Part shown: in pieces, positions 52,535 to 62,597 of the stretch | Layout of the letters: each line of letters opens with the position of its first letter | Position numbering within the stretch: the stretch's first letter is position 1 | Source of the DNA: Tritrichomonas musculus | Lineage: Eukaryota > Parabasalia > Tritrichomonadida > Tritrichomonadidae | Assembly: GCA_039105265.1 (NCBI GenBank) | Contig: JAPFFF010000011.1 | Location: forward strand, 5,146,001-5,210,000 | Reading direction: 5' to 3' | Length of the DNA stretch: 64,000 nt | The notes under the pieces: model-generated | Told to the model about the DNA's origin: nothing | Seen by the model: only the letters and a program-made list of their open reading frames with translations | Database searches by the model: none | Program-made: the position numbers and the translations under genes

Positions 52535-54925
52535 ATGTTTAGTATAGAACAGAGTGGATTTTCAATAAAAGCAGCCACTATTGACGAGTTACTAATAGAA
52601 TACATCAAAAAGTATGCATGCATGTGCCATAATGGGTCCAATGGCTCAAATATAACTGGTCCCAACCAGGAGCAAATCAAGGAACTCATTACGAGTACAG
52701 TTGGTGAGCATCTCGAAAAATATGCTTTAGCCAAGGACCTTGAGTCATATGCTTTGCAAACCCAGCTATTCGACTATGTGAAAACCGAGGATTTCAATAC
52801 GGAGATGCTGAAGTACGCGCTATCTAAGGACTTGCAATCGTATGCCAGTAGTGAAGATGTGGATGGTGCCATTGGGGAATTACGTGATTATATAGCCAAA
52901 AACTGTGCACTATCTACTGAAATACCTGAGGTCCCTGAGAACATCGTTACGAGTGATTCATTGAGTACTGCTTTGGAACCATTTGCTAAGACCCAGGACT
53001 TAAGTGAGTATGCTAAGACCCAGGACTTGCCAGATATGACCAAGTATGCGAAGCTTGCGAACTTAGGTGAGTATGCACTCAAAACAGATATCCCAGAACC
53101 AGTTGACTTGACACCATATTATACTAGTGGTCAGGCCGATGAGAAGTTCGTCGATGAAGATGAGCTCGCATATGAATTAGATAAGTATGAGACCAAGGAT
53201 GTGGCTAATGGGAAGTATATTTCAAAAGACAATGTCATAAATGATATTCCAATACAAGCTGGAGGTCAGAATATTGATTTTGAATGTAATGATCCGTATT
53301 TATCTCGATTTCTTACTCCAAATTGCGACAAATTACTAGCCGACCTCATACAATATGGATTTTATATTGAATGTGAAAATTATGAAAATGGAAATTATGT
53401 CTATGATGGAACTAATGATACAAGATATTTATTTAGCCATGAAACAAATAAATCATCAATAATTCGTATCATAAAGGATTTTGATGGACTTCTCAATGAT
53501 TATTTTGTTGGCCCGAGTGGAACTGTTGAGCCTCCGAAAAATGTCTCTGTTGTCAGGCTCAATACTCCAGAAGTGTCTATTGCAACAACCCAAACTCTCA
53601 AAGAATTTGCTCTCAAAACGGATATCCCTGAGATCCCCACAGATTTGGTTAATGAATCTGCACTGAGTACCGCACTATATGGCACTGAATTGAATATTGA
53701 ATATCCAGCAAAATTATCTGAGGGTGCATATATTACCCCTAAGCTACCCAATGCTGGAGTTCATTTGGTATTTGATGTTAATTGGGGTGATAATCAAGAT
53801 GATGATATAATGCATATTGATGTAGTATTTAAACCAAATGGTTCTACTAGCACTTTTGATAGCATGGACGGGTATGATAGCAATGGCAAACGCATTGATA
53901 GAATAATATGGCGTCATGATGATGGACAAATTGTATATGTATCATATATTGCAGCACATAGAAATAATAATCCAATAGCATATAATTTCATTAGAGCACA
54001 AATCGAATCACCATTTATCAAAGACTCGAATGTTGCTGATGGAAGTCCAGAACGATTCACAATTCAATGTGCACAGAATGATAGTGGTTGTGTAATCCCA
54101 GATGAATATATCAGAAGGGTATTAACAACCAAAAATATTATCGTGAAGTTCAAACGAAATGCCGAAGATGCATCATATGAAGAAGCCGAATATACGTATT
54201 CTGGACGAAATGGTGCAAATCTCATATACAAATCAACCAGGGATGATGCGCCAGCTCTCAACCCCTCTGGGGGTGAATCAACCGGGGAAGAATCAATAGA
54301 TATTCGTGTAGGTACACGTGTCGTCTCATTGAGAGCCACGGATGATACACTGACCAATATATATGATGCGTCTATCACATTAATCAGCAACCAACCTGTG
54401 AGCGATGATATGATTACTTCGGTGAAATATGTTGATGGGAAATATGCATTGAAGTCATATGTTGATGAACTTCACGCAATCGCCAGTACAACCATCACTC
54501 ACTACTCCCCAATCGAGTCATCGGTTAACACCATCACCGATTTCGTCATTGGAGCCCCAGTATATATGACCGGTAAGGTGTATCATCGTGAGGATTCGAA
54601 ATGGGTACCTAGCACTGAAGCTGACACCACTGATTGCATATGTAGTGTGAAGACCACTGGTACCTGGAAGGAGTATGTTGGTATATGCGTGAGAATCGAT
54701 GAAGCCAATGGTTGTATCACATTCGCCACTCATGGGGATTACATGGTTAAGGTTGAGGACTCCTCATGCTATTCCATTGGGGATGAGGTATTCATCGATA
54801 ACGCTGATAATAAACTGAAGATACTCACTGGTGAGACCGCGATAACCTCAAAAATAAATCGTATGACCGTGGGTATCATAACTGGTATCATCAACGGATC
54901 CACATTAGCCGTATTCAAATCATAA
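52535..54925 (+). CDS. Tail-fibre-like attachment protein of P6
   Basis: 796 residues. Conserved N-terminal region with many YAL.KDL/YALKTDIP units, PVDLTPYYTSGQADEKFVDE, and a conserved C-terminal domain of 150 residues (TITHYSPIESSVNTITDFVI; TTDCICSVKTTGTWKEYVGI). The centre (about residues 230-590, DNA about 53220-54300) is unlike P5 and visibly more AT-rich than the ends, which points to exchange of the receptor-facing part. Predicted trimeric fibre. Confidence 0.7.
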   Translation: MFSIEQSGFSIKAATIDELLIEYIKKYACMCHNGSNGSNITGPNQEQIKELITSTVGEHLEKYALAKDLESYALQTQLFDYVKTEDFNTEMLKYALSKDLQSYASSEDVDGAIGELRDYIAKNCALSTEIPEVPENIVTSDSLSTALEPFAKTQDLSEYAKTQDLPDMTKYAKLANLGEYALKTDIPEPVDLTPYYTSGQADEKFVDEDELAYELDKYETKDVANGKYISKDNVINDIPIQAGGQNIDFECNDPYLSRFLTPNCDKLLADLIQYGFYIECENYENGNYVYDGTNDTRYLFSHETNKSSIIRIIKDFDGLLNDYFVGPSGTVEPPKNVSVVRLNTPEVSIATTQTLKEFALKTDIPEIPTDLVNESALSTALYGTELNIEYPAKLSEGAYITPKLPNAGVHLVFDVNWGDNQDDDIMHIDVVFKPNGSTSTFDSMDGYDSNGKRIDRIIWRHDDGQIVYVSYIAAHRNNNPIAYNFIRAQIESPFIKDSNVADGSPERFTIQCAQNDSGCVIPDEYIRRVLTTKNIIVKFKRNAEDASYEEAEYTYSGRNGANLIYKSTRDDAPALNPSGGESTGEESIDIRVGTRVVSLRATDDTLTNIYDASITLISNQPVSDDMITSVKYVDGKYALKSYVDELHAIASTTITHYSPIESSVNTITDFVIGAPVYMTGKVYHREDSKWVPSTEADTTDCICSVKTTGTWKEYVGICVRIDEANGCITFATHGDYMVKVEDSSCYSIGDEVFIDNADNKLKILTGETAITSKINRMTVGIITGIINGSTLAVFKS

Positions 54926-54934
54926 TGTAGGTCG

Positions 54935-54951
54935 CAGCAATTTTGCTGTCA
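54935..54951. repeat. Hairpin after P6 fibre gene
   Basis: CAGCAA-TT-TTGCTG then TCAC, the same element as 46895-46910. Confidence 0.75.
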
Positions 54952-55804
54952 CCCAAATTTAGAGCATAATATAGTCCCCTGATGTGAGTCCATGGATGAA
55001 TGGTGCACAGGATTGGTTCGCGAGGACAATCATTTTGGTGTGAGTCCCGGTGAGCGCATTCTTGTTTACCGTGATCTTGGACATCGTCATCTCACTGATT
55101 TTGCTCTGGATTTTGTTGCGCATAGTCATTTGCAGATTGATATTTTTGCCAACCTTCACACCACCATTGTCGATGATGTCCTTGTAATCATCACTTGTAA
55201 TATGGTTTTTCTTGAGGGAGACCCCCTTGAGTTTGAGTGCCTTGGTTATAGAGCCACTATTGAATATGGTGTAGCACTTGGGGGCTAACGCAATCATATT
55301 CTCACCATATTTCTCAATGCAGAGACCCAGTATTTTCTTCTCATCAGCGATTGTGTTTATATTGGGATTCGGCATGAACTTATATATGTTCTCATCATAG
55401 AATGCCCTATTCTTGATGATGTATTTGAACTCTTGATCGGACCCCTTGGTATCATCACCAGCAACCGCAAAATACGCACTATCAGTGTCCCCCTCTATGA
55501 AATGGAATCGCTCCACATCAAGGCACTTGTACATGAAGTCGTATATGAATGTGAGATACCAGAATTTGGCATTATCTAGAGTCCAGAATGATTCCTGAAG
55601 GCATGTAGTGCATTTGAAGCTCTTTGGGTTCATCTGGAGTAGATAGTTGTCATCACTCAATTTGGTGCCACTGACATAGTTGTCATAGATGATATTCTGG
55701 AAGGTCTTATCGCGTGAGCATATCTTGATTTTGGAGAACTTCTCGGTGTTCATACCATCGTACCCATATGATCCATTCATGCTGATCTTGTAGAACTTCT
55801 CATT

Positions 55805-55829
55805 CGACACACTCAAGTCGCTTTCAGCG
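55805..55829 (-). repeat. Hairpin pair in P6 PolB at the P5 insertion site
   Basis: CGCT-TTC-AGCG (55819-55829) overlaps a weaker CGAC...GTCG stem (55805-55820). They encode GAESDLSVS at the same place, before motif B, where P5 has another palindrome and P1 none. Confidence 0.65.
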
Positions 55830-58800
55830 CCATTCCCATGCTCGGATCCAGAGATGATATCCTGACGGCGTTTCATGAATTCGCTAACGAATGGGTTGAA
55901 TCCACGGTGAGCCTCGTATTTGGTGAGACTCTTGATATCCTCGATGACAAGTCCATGGTCGAGGAGGAACCAGAGGTAGTAGTTCGAGAATGTCTGATAG
56001 GTACCCATTGTATCAACACTCATGGTCAGCTTCCGTTCAGTTTTGTCAACAGATGGGAGCTTATTGCGAGTCATGTAGTCGTGCATATATGGGCCAATTG
56101 TGGCCTCATCATTGGTGATATCGAAATTGCGGAATACAGGTGGGAAATTGATGAAGTAGTTGATTTTGGATATTGGGCATTTCAATATAACCTCCGCTTT
56201 GAACAGGAATTCGGGATGCTTCCGTAATTTCTGGCTGTTGATGATACCCATACATGTGTTGTAGGTCTTCATATTTTTGACCCCATCCTTGTATACCTCG
56301 AATCGCTCCATCATGGAACCTGGCATATACATAACCCCTCCGTGATATGGATTGGCATCATGTTTGGTTGAACTGAATGCAGATGGGTATAAGCTGTTGA
56401 AATCGACTCCAACTATGTGAGTCATCGTGTGTGGAGTATCATATGAGATTACCTTGTGATCAACGGCGTTGTATCTAAAACGGTTTATTTTGGTATGACC
56501 CTTGATGTTGACTCGATGCATGACATTGGATAGACCACCAGTGATGTTGTTCCGTAAGCTGTAATACTCCTGTTCATCGTTGATGAGTGTTGGGAGATGC
56601 ATCATCTTGCAGTACTTCTTCAGCTGAATTCGGAGTTTGGTTATATTGGGGTCATCACGACTGCGAAGTCTGTTGCATTCCGCACAAGCGAGTTTACAGT
56701 TACTGAGTTCATGACCGATATCATTATTGATTCTATCGAGAGTAGGTCTGTTGGTCCACGTGAAGTGCTCACCACAGAGATGGCACTTGCCAGTATCTGG
56801 ATTGTTGTACATCTCCATGAACTTATCGAATTGCTCCTCACAAACACATTTATCGAGGTTCCTGGGTTTGTCCTTATGAGCTAGATTATATTTGACATCC
56901 TGGTTATAGTAGTTCTCGCATTTGAATCGCCACCAATCGAGGTTTGGTTTGAATTTGTTAATGGGATTCTGTATAGAGTATTCGGCATTTGGAGAATGGA
57001 ATTCTTCCTCAAATTCCTTATATGCGAGTGCGTACTTGATACAGGATGCATTCTTGCTTAGCGATAAGTTTGAGATGAGGTCCACGTTGTACTGAGCATT
57101 GAGTGCAATCAAGTTATCAATAGGTTTAATCATCATCTCGACATCATTATCATTGTATGCAAGTAGGTAGTCCCATCGGGTTTTATAATTTTTGGCATCC
57201 TCGAGATATAGTTTGTAATCATCTGGTGTCAATGGGTTCTTCTGGTTGAGATAGCTGTAGAACGCTTCATACTCAAATGGCTCTGCTTTTGAGAGGACCT
57301 CATTGTAGTTCTCAGTGTTGATGGCTTCATATGGGAACACACCCTTCGAGCTATTCTCGATCCCTCCAAAGTCTACCCCGAATTGTCGTAATGTACCTCC
57401 AGCGACAAATGATTGTGCATCGATGAATCGCAACTTGGTATCGTATTTGGGTGACTTCAATATGAACTGCTTCAGTGAGGATGTGGTACCAATGATGCTA
57501 TTGGGCTCAACACTTCAGAACATATTTCGCTTGGCAATGGAATTGCTTCCTGAACTGTAGTTGAGATACTCCTTGAATAGGTTGCTATCGAATCTACTCG
57601 AGTTGAATCCAAATACGGTTATCACATTCAGGTTGCGATCAATGGTTTTGATATTGTCAACTGGTTGATTGATGAAGGATTTCATGTATTGAACCTTATC
57701 GTGATATACCTGCTTGGATTGCTCAAACAACCACTCGATCCATTTGATGATGAACTCAGATGAATCCCTTAATGAGAAGTGCCTTGTGGTACAACCCGAT
57801 TGTGATTTGACACATGATGATACACTCAGGGGAATCAGTCGTGAGTTGATGGTTGTGGATGAACCAATAGATGCATTCACAGGCTGTTCAACTGTTTCGA
57901 AATCGTAGGTGATGTAATATATGTTGGGTTTCCATTTGAGATTATATGCTAAGCAATATTCGTACACCGGATTGCCGAGTATATGTGGACAGTATGGTAG
58001 TGGTTCACGATTAGGTATGAATTGTTTTCGAAATACACCAGTACAGTTATCAACATGGTTCTCGAAACGTTTCATATTGTGATGACCATAATGTGCATAT
58101 GAACCACACTTTGGGCAGATATGGATGTTGGTCAGCTTCTCAGCATCCTTGATGTACATTATATGAATGATTCGATTTTGAGTGAACAGCAATGCGGATT
58201 TCCTAAATGAGTTATCCTCATTGTATTTCCACTGGTCCTGAAGGTTATACACCTTGTGTTTCTCCAAGTACTCATAGATGTCCACATTCAAGTGATGCTT
58301 CTCAGCAGATGCCTTCATGGCTTCAATTGATGTTCCCGGATAGTTGTTCAGGAGATCGATTGCAGCTTGTGATGGCTTAGTAGAATACACTATATTGTGA
58401 TCCTCGCATAGGAGCTTCCTAGCTGCTTGAGTACGATGCTTAGTTTTGCAACCAGATTTGGGTTTGCAACCAGATTTGGGTTTAACTAGATGGTCATCGA
58501 GACATGCAGCCAGAAATCGATACCAACATAGATTGTCATCGGCGTTATCTGTGATGATGAATTTATTATTTTTGATTTCCTTAGGCAAATCTTTGATGGG
58601 ACCACTAACCTTGACCATTCGAGATACTGTGAATGAAACGGTTCCTACGAGAATCAACTTGGTTCCAGATGTTGAGGTTTCATATGAGTGCAGTACTGAT
58701 TCAATATAATACTTCACGATATCAAGTGATTGCTCATCACGAACCACAATTGGAATGGCTGATTTATAGTTGTTCCAATTGATTTCCCTAGCTGTATATT

Positions 58801-59341
58801 GGAATGTGTCATTCTCAGCACTGGAGGACTCAAATACACCTGTGAGTTGGAAATAGATTTTGAATGGTTTTACCTCGCGTTTATAAACCTGTTGCAAACC
58901 ATCATATATACTGTTCAATGTAGATATCGAATTGAAGTAGTATATGTATATTGGCTCATATGTATCAATATCCTCGCGTTCATTGTAATCATTATCAGCA
59001 TATTTGTTATATTTATTCCAAGCCTCTACAGCCCTATCATAGTCCTCAGGTTCATTCACCATGAGGAAACCAGTATGTTTCGATTTGAATTCATGACCGA
59101 ACTCACTGAGGTACTCGAATATCTCATTATTTTCAGGGTCCTTGGGGATACCATCAATATTAGTGCTACCATCAATAATATGAGCTAGTTTTATAACTTT
59201 GGACCTGTTTTTGAGTATATCTTGTATTTCAGCTCTATTGAGATACTCAGGATAATACTTGTTGAAATAGGAACATACTTTGCGTTCATCATCTAACCGC
59301 TGATGGAACCTATTCTGGGTATTCATATGCTGGAGTACATC

Positions 59342-59700
59342 AATGGGGTCCTCAACCATGTAATCACCTCTATTGAATTTACTGAAGTAATCACTATCGG
59401 CTGCACGCTCACGCTCAATACGTTCCCTTACAAGTTTTTGTTTAAACTTATCTCGAGTATTCTTATGTTGAAATGCATCAATGGGGTTATCAACCTTGTA
59501 ATCAGTTCTATCAAATTTATTGAAATAATCATTATCGGCTGCACGCTCACGCTCAATACGTTCCTGTTCAAGTTTTTGTTTAAACTTATCTCGAGTATTC
59601 TTATGTTGAAATGCATCAATGGGGTTATCAACCTTGTAATCAGCTCTATTGAATTTATTGAAGTAATCATTATCATTTGCACGCTCACGCTCAATACGTT
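59342..59700 (-). repeat. 138-bp in-frame tandem repeats in P6 PolB
   Basis: About 2.6 copies with starts at about 59342, 59480 and 59618; each encodes 46 residues including NPIDAFQHKNTRDKFKQKL. The inner two copies are almost identical, so expansion is recent. Confidence 0.8.
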
Positions 59701-60819
59701 CCTGTTCCAAGCGCTCCTGCTCAGCACGCTCCCGTTTACGAGCTTTTTTGGCATGTCTCTTTGCACGTTTACGCTCCAATCGCTCCTGTTCAGCACGCTC
59801 CTGTTCAAGAAGTTCCCGCTCAGCACGCTCACGCTCAATACGTTCCTGTTCCAAGCGCTCCTGCTCAGCACGCTCATCCCTAAGTTGTCCAAAGAATGTA
59901 TCAAAATCTGATTCCTCGAGAATACCATCAGGATTGAAACCTGTGCGAGTTATAAATGAGTTCTCATTGAGGAACCCCGAAAGTTTAGTCAGCTGAACAA
60001 TATATTTATCAGTGAGGGGGATGTTGCCACCGAACTCATTATTAACAATATTGATATAATTTTTGACAGTTTCTGTAGGTATATACCTTTTATCGAAATT
60101 CCCATTCGTAATCTTACGATTCAGCTCCCGTTCCCTCTCTTCGGCAATTCGCTTGCGTTCACGTTCCTGTTTCAATCGATCACGCTCAAGCCGTTTGCGT
60201 TCCTTCTCAGCAAGTTCCTGTTCCAATCGCTCCTGTTTCAATCGATCATGCTCAAGCCGTTTGCGTTCCTGCTCTTCTGCTTCTTTAGCCAATCTCTCCT
60301 GTTTCAATCGATCACGCTCAAGCCGTTTGCGTTCCTTCTCAGCAAGTTCCTGTTCCTGCTTAAGGCGTTCCTGTTCAAGTCTGTCATCCTCTAGTTTACG
60401 CAACCTCTGTTCAGTTTCAGCCCTCAACTGCTCATCCTCTTGTTCAGCCCTCAGTTGTCCAAAGAATGTATCAAAATGCGATTCCTGAAGAGCAAACCTA
60501 GTATCAAAACCTATTCGATCTACAAATGATTTCTCATTGAGGAACCTACTGAGCTTGCTCAGCTGAGCGACATATGTGAGGTTGGTTGGGATGTTGCCAC
60601 CGAACTCATTATTAACAATATTGATATAATTTTTGACAGTTTTTGTAGGAATTTTACCAAAATGTCCGTTTGTAATATTACTCATTTGCCTGAACGTAAA
60701 AATACAAAAATAGTCATCGCAAAAATATTGATTAAATATTATTTTTGAATTTTAATCATGTGCATACTCCCTGCAATGTAGTTGGAATGGTTTAAATGCT
60801 AAATCGAAAACATATATGT

Positions 60820-60911
60820 GTTAGCGCTAACTGGTATAGTTGTTGGATCATGAAGGATGTCTCCGGGCTTCGGCTGCAGGCATAGGTTCGATTCACTGCC
60901 ATACCGATTTT
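60820..60911 (+). ncRNA. Possible Pol III-type small RNA with tRNA-like boxes
   Basis: In the 478-base gap between PolB and the next gene lies a B-box-like GGTTCGATTCA (60885-60895, one mismatch from the tRNA consensus), an A-box-like TAGCGCTAACTGG about 63 bases upstream (within a GTTAGCGCTAAC palindrome), and a T5 run at 60907-60911. GGTATAG (60833) can pair with CCATACC (60899) in 6 of 7 positions, 73 bases apart. D, anticodon and T stems do not fold well, so it is not a normal tRNA. Could be a degenerate tRNA or a small Pol III RNA. Confidence 0.25.
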
Positions 60912-61163
60912 TCGTATTATTTCCGGTCCATATTTGTGATAGAGCCCTAGCGCACTAAACACCTTGGGTAAGCTATTACTTGTGGATTATGGATAATACG
61001 AAGCATTGTCGGCAATGCAAACACAAACCAGCTCCTGTAATTGGATGCAGATATTTTCCTTGGGGGATTGATATATAATCCCGGGTACGTATGTTGGTTC
61101 CTCGAGAGAATGCATTACGCATCCAATTATGGGGGTCGGTTTTTGCAAAAATATTTTTTAGTC

Positions 61164-61487
61164 CTAGTGATTAAAATATAGTGTCCATTCGTATTTCCAA
61201 GATGTGTGTGCTATATTGGAGGTCTCATCAGTGAAGGTACGAATAAAAGTATTTTGTATATTATATAGAGGACCATTCGTCCACATCATATCTCTATTGG
61301 CATCTTCAATTGTATACCCTAAATCAACATGTGTATAGATGATATAGATGTAGTTGTTGTTGGCGGTAGTGAATCCCTTAATTGTTAACCAGTCCTTTGT
61401 ATTTTGGATAATCTGTATGTTAGGTAATATATTATCCTTAAAGTAGTTCCAATTAGGTTTATCCTTGAGAGTTACAAAATTTGTCAT
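61164..61487 (-). CDS. Unknown 107-residue protein
   Basis: It starts MTNFVTLKDKPNWNYFKDNI and has aromatic-rich YIYIIYTHVDLGYTIEDANR. An AATTTTTG box lies 11 bases upstream on the minus strand. It follows the 61511 gene by 23 bases. No relative in the window. Function unknown. Confidence 0.45.
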   Translation of the reverse strand: MTNFVTLKDKPNWNYFKDNILPNIQIIQNTKDWLTIKGFTTANNNYIYIIYTHVDLGYTIEDANRDMMWTNGPLYNIQNTFIRTFTDETSNIAHTSWKYEWTLYFNH

Positions 61488-61510
61488 TTTGAGAGTTGCA
61501 AAAATTTAAA

Positions 61511-62020
61511 TTAGAAATCGGTTGTATCGATCTCATCATCGGGGTCTGGAGCTGTTTCCCTTGGGGGACCGTTTATAGGCATTTGGGTGTTGATTAATTT
61601 TTGGGTCATATACATGGAGATACTCAACTTTAGGTTATCGTAGATGAGTCTACGCAATAGAGATACTCGTTTATGAGGTTCCACGTTGGAGACCGCATCG
61701 ATTACATCCTTTGATGTGACATATTGGATCAATCGGTCATGATCCTCAATATCCAAAAACTTGCTACGATTGAATATATGGGTGCGATTTAAACGAGGTC
61801 GAGGATGTTCAATAGATTGAGTTTCAGTTTCATCAGGAGGTGAGGCAGGAACTGCGTTCTCAGTTGCTTCAGGAGGTGAGTCCTGAGGTGAATCTGTGGA
61901 AGGTTTGCGTTTACTGCTCCAACGTTTAATCAAATGCTTGACATCTCGGCGCAAATCGGTGATACCATCTACGATTTTTGAGAGTATATCAGTGTCAGAT
62001 TCTGTAGCTGAAATATCCAT
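61511..62020 (-). CDS. Conserved helical protein next to PolB (P6)
   Basis: 169 residues. The C-terminal domain (THIFNRSKFLDIEDHDRLIQ...LLRRLIYDNLKLSISMYMTQ) matches 30898-31305. The Pro/Ser/Glu linker contains hairpin-encoded TENAVPASPP and repeated SPPE units (61830-61890). A TTTATTTTTG box lies 5 bases before the ATG. Unknown function; adjacent to PolB in both elements. Confidence 0.6.
   Translation of the reverse strand: MDISATESDTDILSKIVDGITDLRRDVKHLIKRWSSKRKPSTDSPQDSPPEATENAVPASPPDETETQSIEHPRPRLNRTHIFNRSKFLDIEDHDRLIQYVTSKDVIDAVSNVEPHKRVSLLRRLIYDNLKLSISMYMTQKLINTQMPINGPPRETAPDPDDEIDTTDF
61845..61860. repeat. Dispersed 16-mer hairpin in 61511 gene
   Basis: GCAG-GAA-CTGC followed by GTTCT; the same 16 bases as in the integrase gene (48163-48178, and inverted at 47072-47087). 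Confidence 0.7.
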
Positions 62021-62025
62021 TTATG

Positions 62026-62035
62026 CAAAAATAAA
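62026..62035 (-). promoter_or_regulatory. TTTATTTTTG box before 61511-62020 gene
   Basis: Minus-strand TTTATTTTTG, 5 bases before the ATG at 62020. Confidence 0.5.
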
Positions 62036-62042
62036 ATATTAT

Positions 62043-62358
62043 TTAAAGATGTATATTTTTAAAGTATTTCTCTACAGCTTCATGAAACTCATCAAGGCAT
62101 GATTTGTTAATGATAATATCAGTACCACCTACACGGACATCATCCCCTTTGAACATAGCTTTGGCCATTCGTTTGATATCTTCATTCGGGGTCATCGCAA
62201 TTGGTAGGTCATCAACATATGCCCAGCGCTTCTTCTCATCTTGGTAAATCTTACTGACCTGCCTCCATGAATGCTTGTTGCGACGAACGAGATGGAGTAT
62301 CACAAAATTCCTATTTTTGGGAAGTTCCTCAAGCCATATCATATATCGGTAGCTATGT
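62043..62358 (-). CDS. Viral C-terminal domain of a KilA-N-type protein, cut by P7
   Basis: The frame is open from the P7 junction to the stop. YMIWLEELPKNRNFVILHLVRR, WRQVSKIYQDEKKRWAYVDD and IIINKSCLDEFHEAVEKYF match residues about 155-266 of the KilA-N protein at 3910-4710. P7 is inserted in the gene (target site CTATGT, 62353-62358), so the N-terminal part lies outside the window. Probably DNA-binding, by relation. Confidence 0.6.
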
Positions 62359-62597
62359 AGTAGTATATACGAGTCGGTTTCCGCTGGGGCTGGCACCCCA
62401 AGCGTCAACACGAACTCGTCATAAAAGAAAAAGAAAAGAAAAGAAAAAGAAAAGAAAAGAAAAAAGAAAAAAAGAAAAAAATATTCTTGTTCTCACTACT
62501 GCTCCCCATCTATGAAACGGCACTGGTACCCCACCCCACAACCGCCCATCTATGAAACGGCACAGGTACCAGCCCCGAGAATCTCGTACCTACCTCC
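62359..62597. other. Terminal region of P7 with purine run and direct repeats
   Basis: After the terminus comes an AAAAG-type purine run (about 62423-62480), then two direct copies of CCCATCTATGAAACGGCAC followed by GGTACC, at about 62507 and 62547. No gene seen. Confidence 0.65.

Larger units (their letters stand above)
54959..60685 (-). pseudogene. Family B DNA polymerase of P6 (about one break)
   Basis: A long PolB with about one break. N-terminal part: two copies of a 75-residue domain (ETVKNYINIVNNEFGGNIP in each; about residues 1-78 and 190-265) separated and followed by Arg/Glu/Lys-rich single-helix repeats, then 46-residue repeats (YFNKF.R.DYKVDNPIDAF). Next come the Cys/His domain, zinc finger CPKCGSYAHYGH, exonuclease motifs, HNH-like module CHLCGEHF...CAECN, and palm motifs DFNSLYPSAF, ISMNGSYGYDG and GDTDSAY. 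The N-terminal extension makes it the longest PolB here. Confidence 0.85.
34945..62358. mobile_element. P6: large Polinton with full gene set, less AT-rich
   Basis: It begins AGTAGTGATGGTAGTTCCGC. Without the inserted P6m, about 23.7 kb are visible before P7 interrupts it. One copy each of ATPase, MCP, pVI-like, integrase, fibre and PolB shows a single element. Its right terminus is outside the window. It looks mostly open, with about one break besides the two element insertions (P6m and P7). Codons are visibly GC-richer than in P1, P4 and P5, except in some stretches noted under findings. Confidence 0.8.

Noticed and set aside
59303-59911. Plus-strand frames opposite the PolB repeat region
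   Set aside because: They are antisense shadows of the 138-bp repeats in the PolB gene.
59300-60480. CRISPR-like array in the repeated region
   Set aside because: Repeats are in-frame coding tandem units without unique spacers of constant length, and the genome is eukaryotic.
57315-60685. Listing the P6 PolB as two separate genes
   Set aside because: Both parts belong to one polymerase of one element, so it is given as a single broken copy.
60833-60905. A functional tRNA gene
   Set aside because: The acceptor pairs in 6 of 7 positions and the length is right, but D, anticodon and T stems do not form, so only a tRNA-like or decayed sequence is claimed.
62359-62411. N-terminal residues read from P7 into the 62043 gene
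   Set aside because: They come from the P7 terminus and not from the gene.
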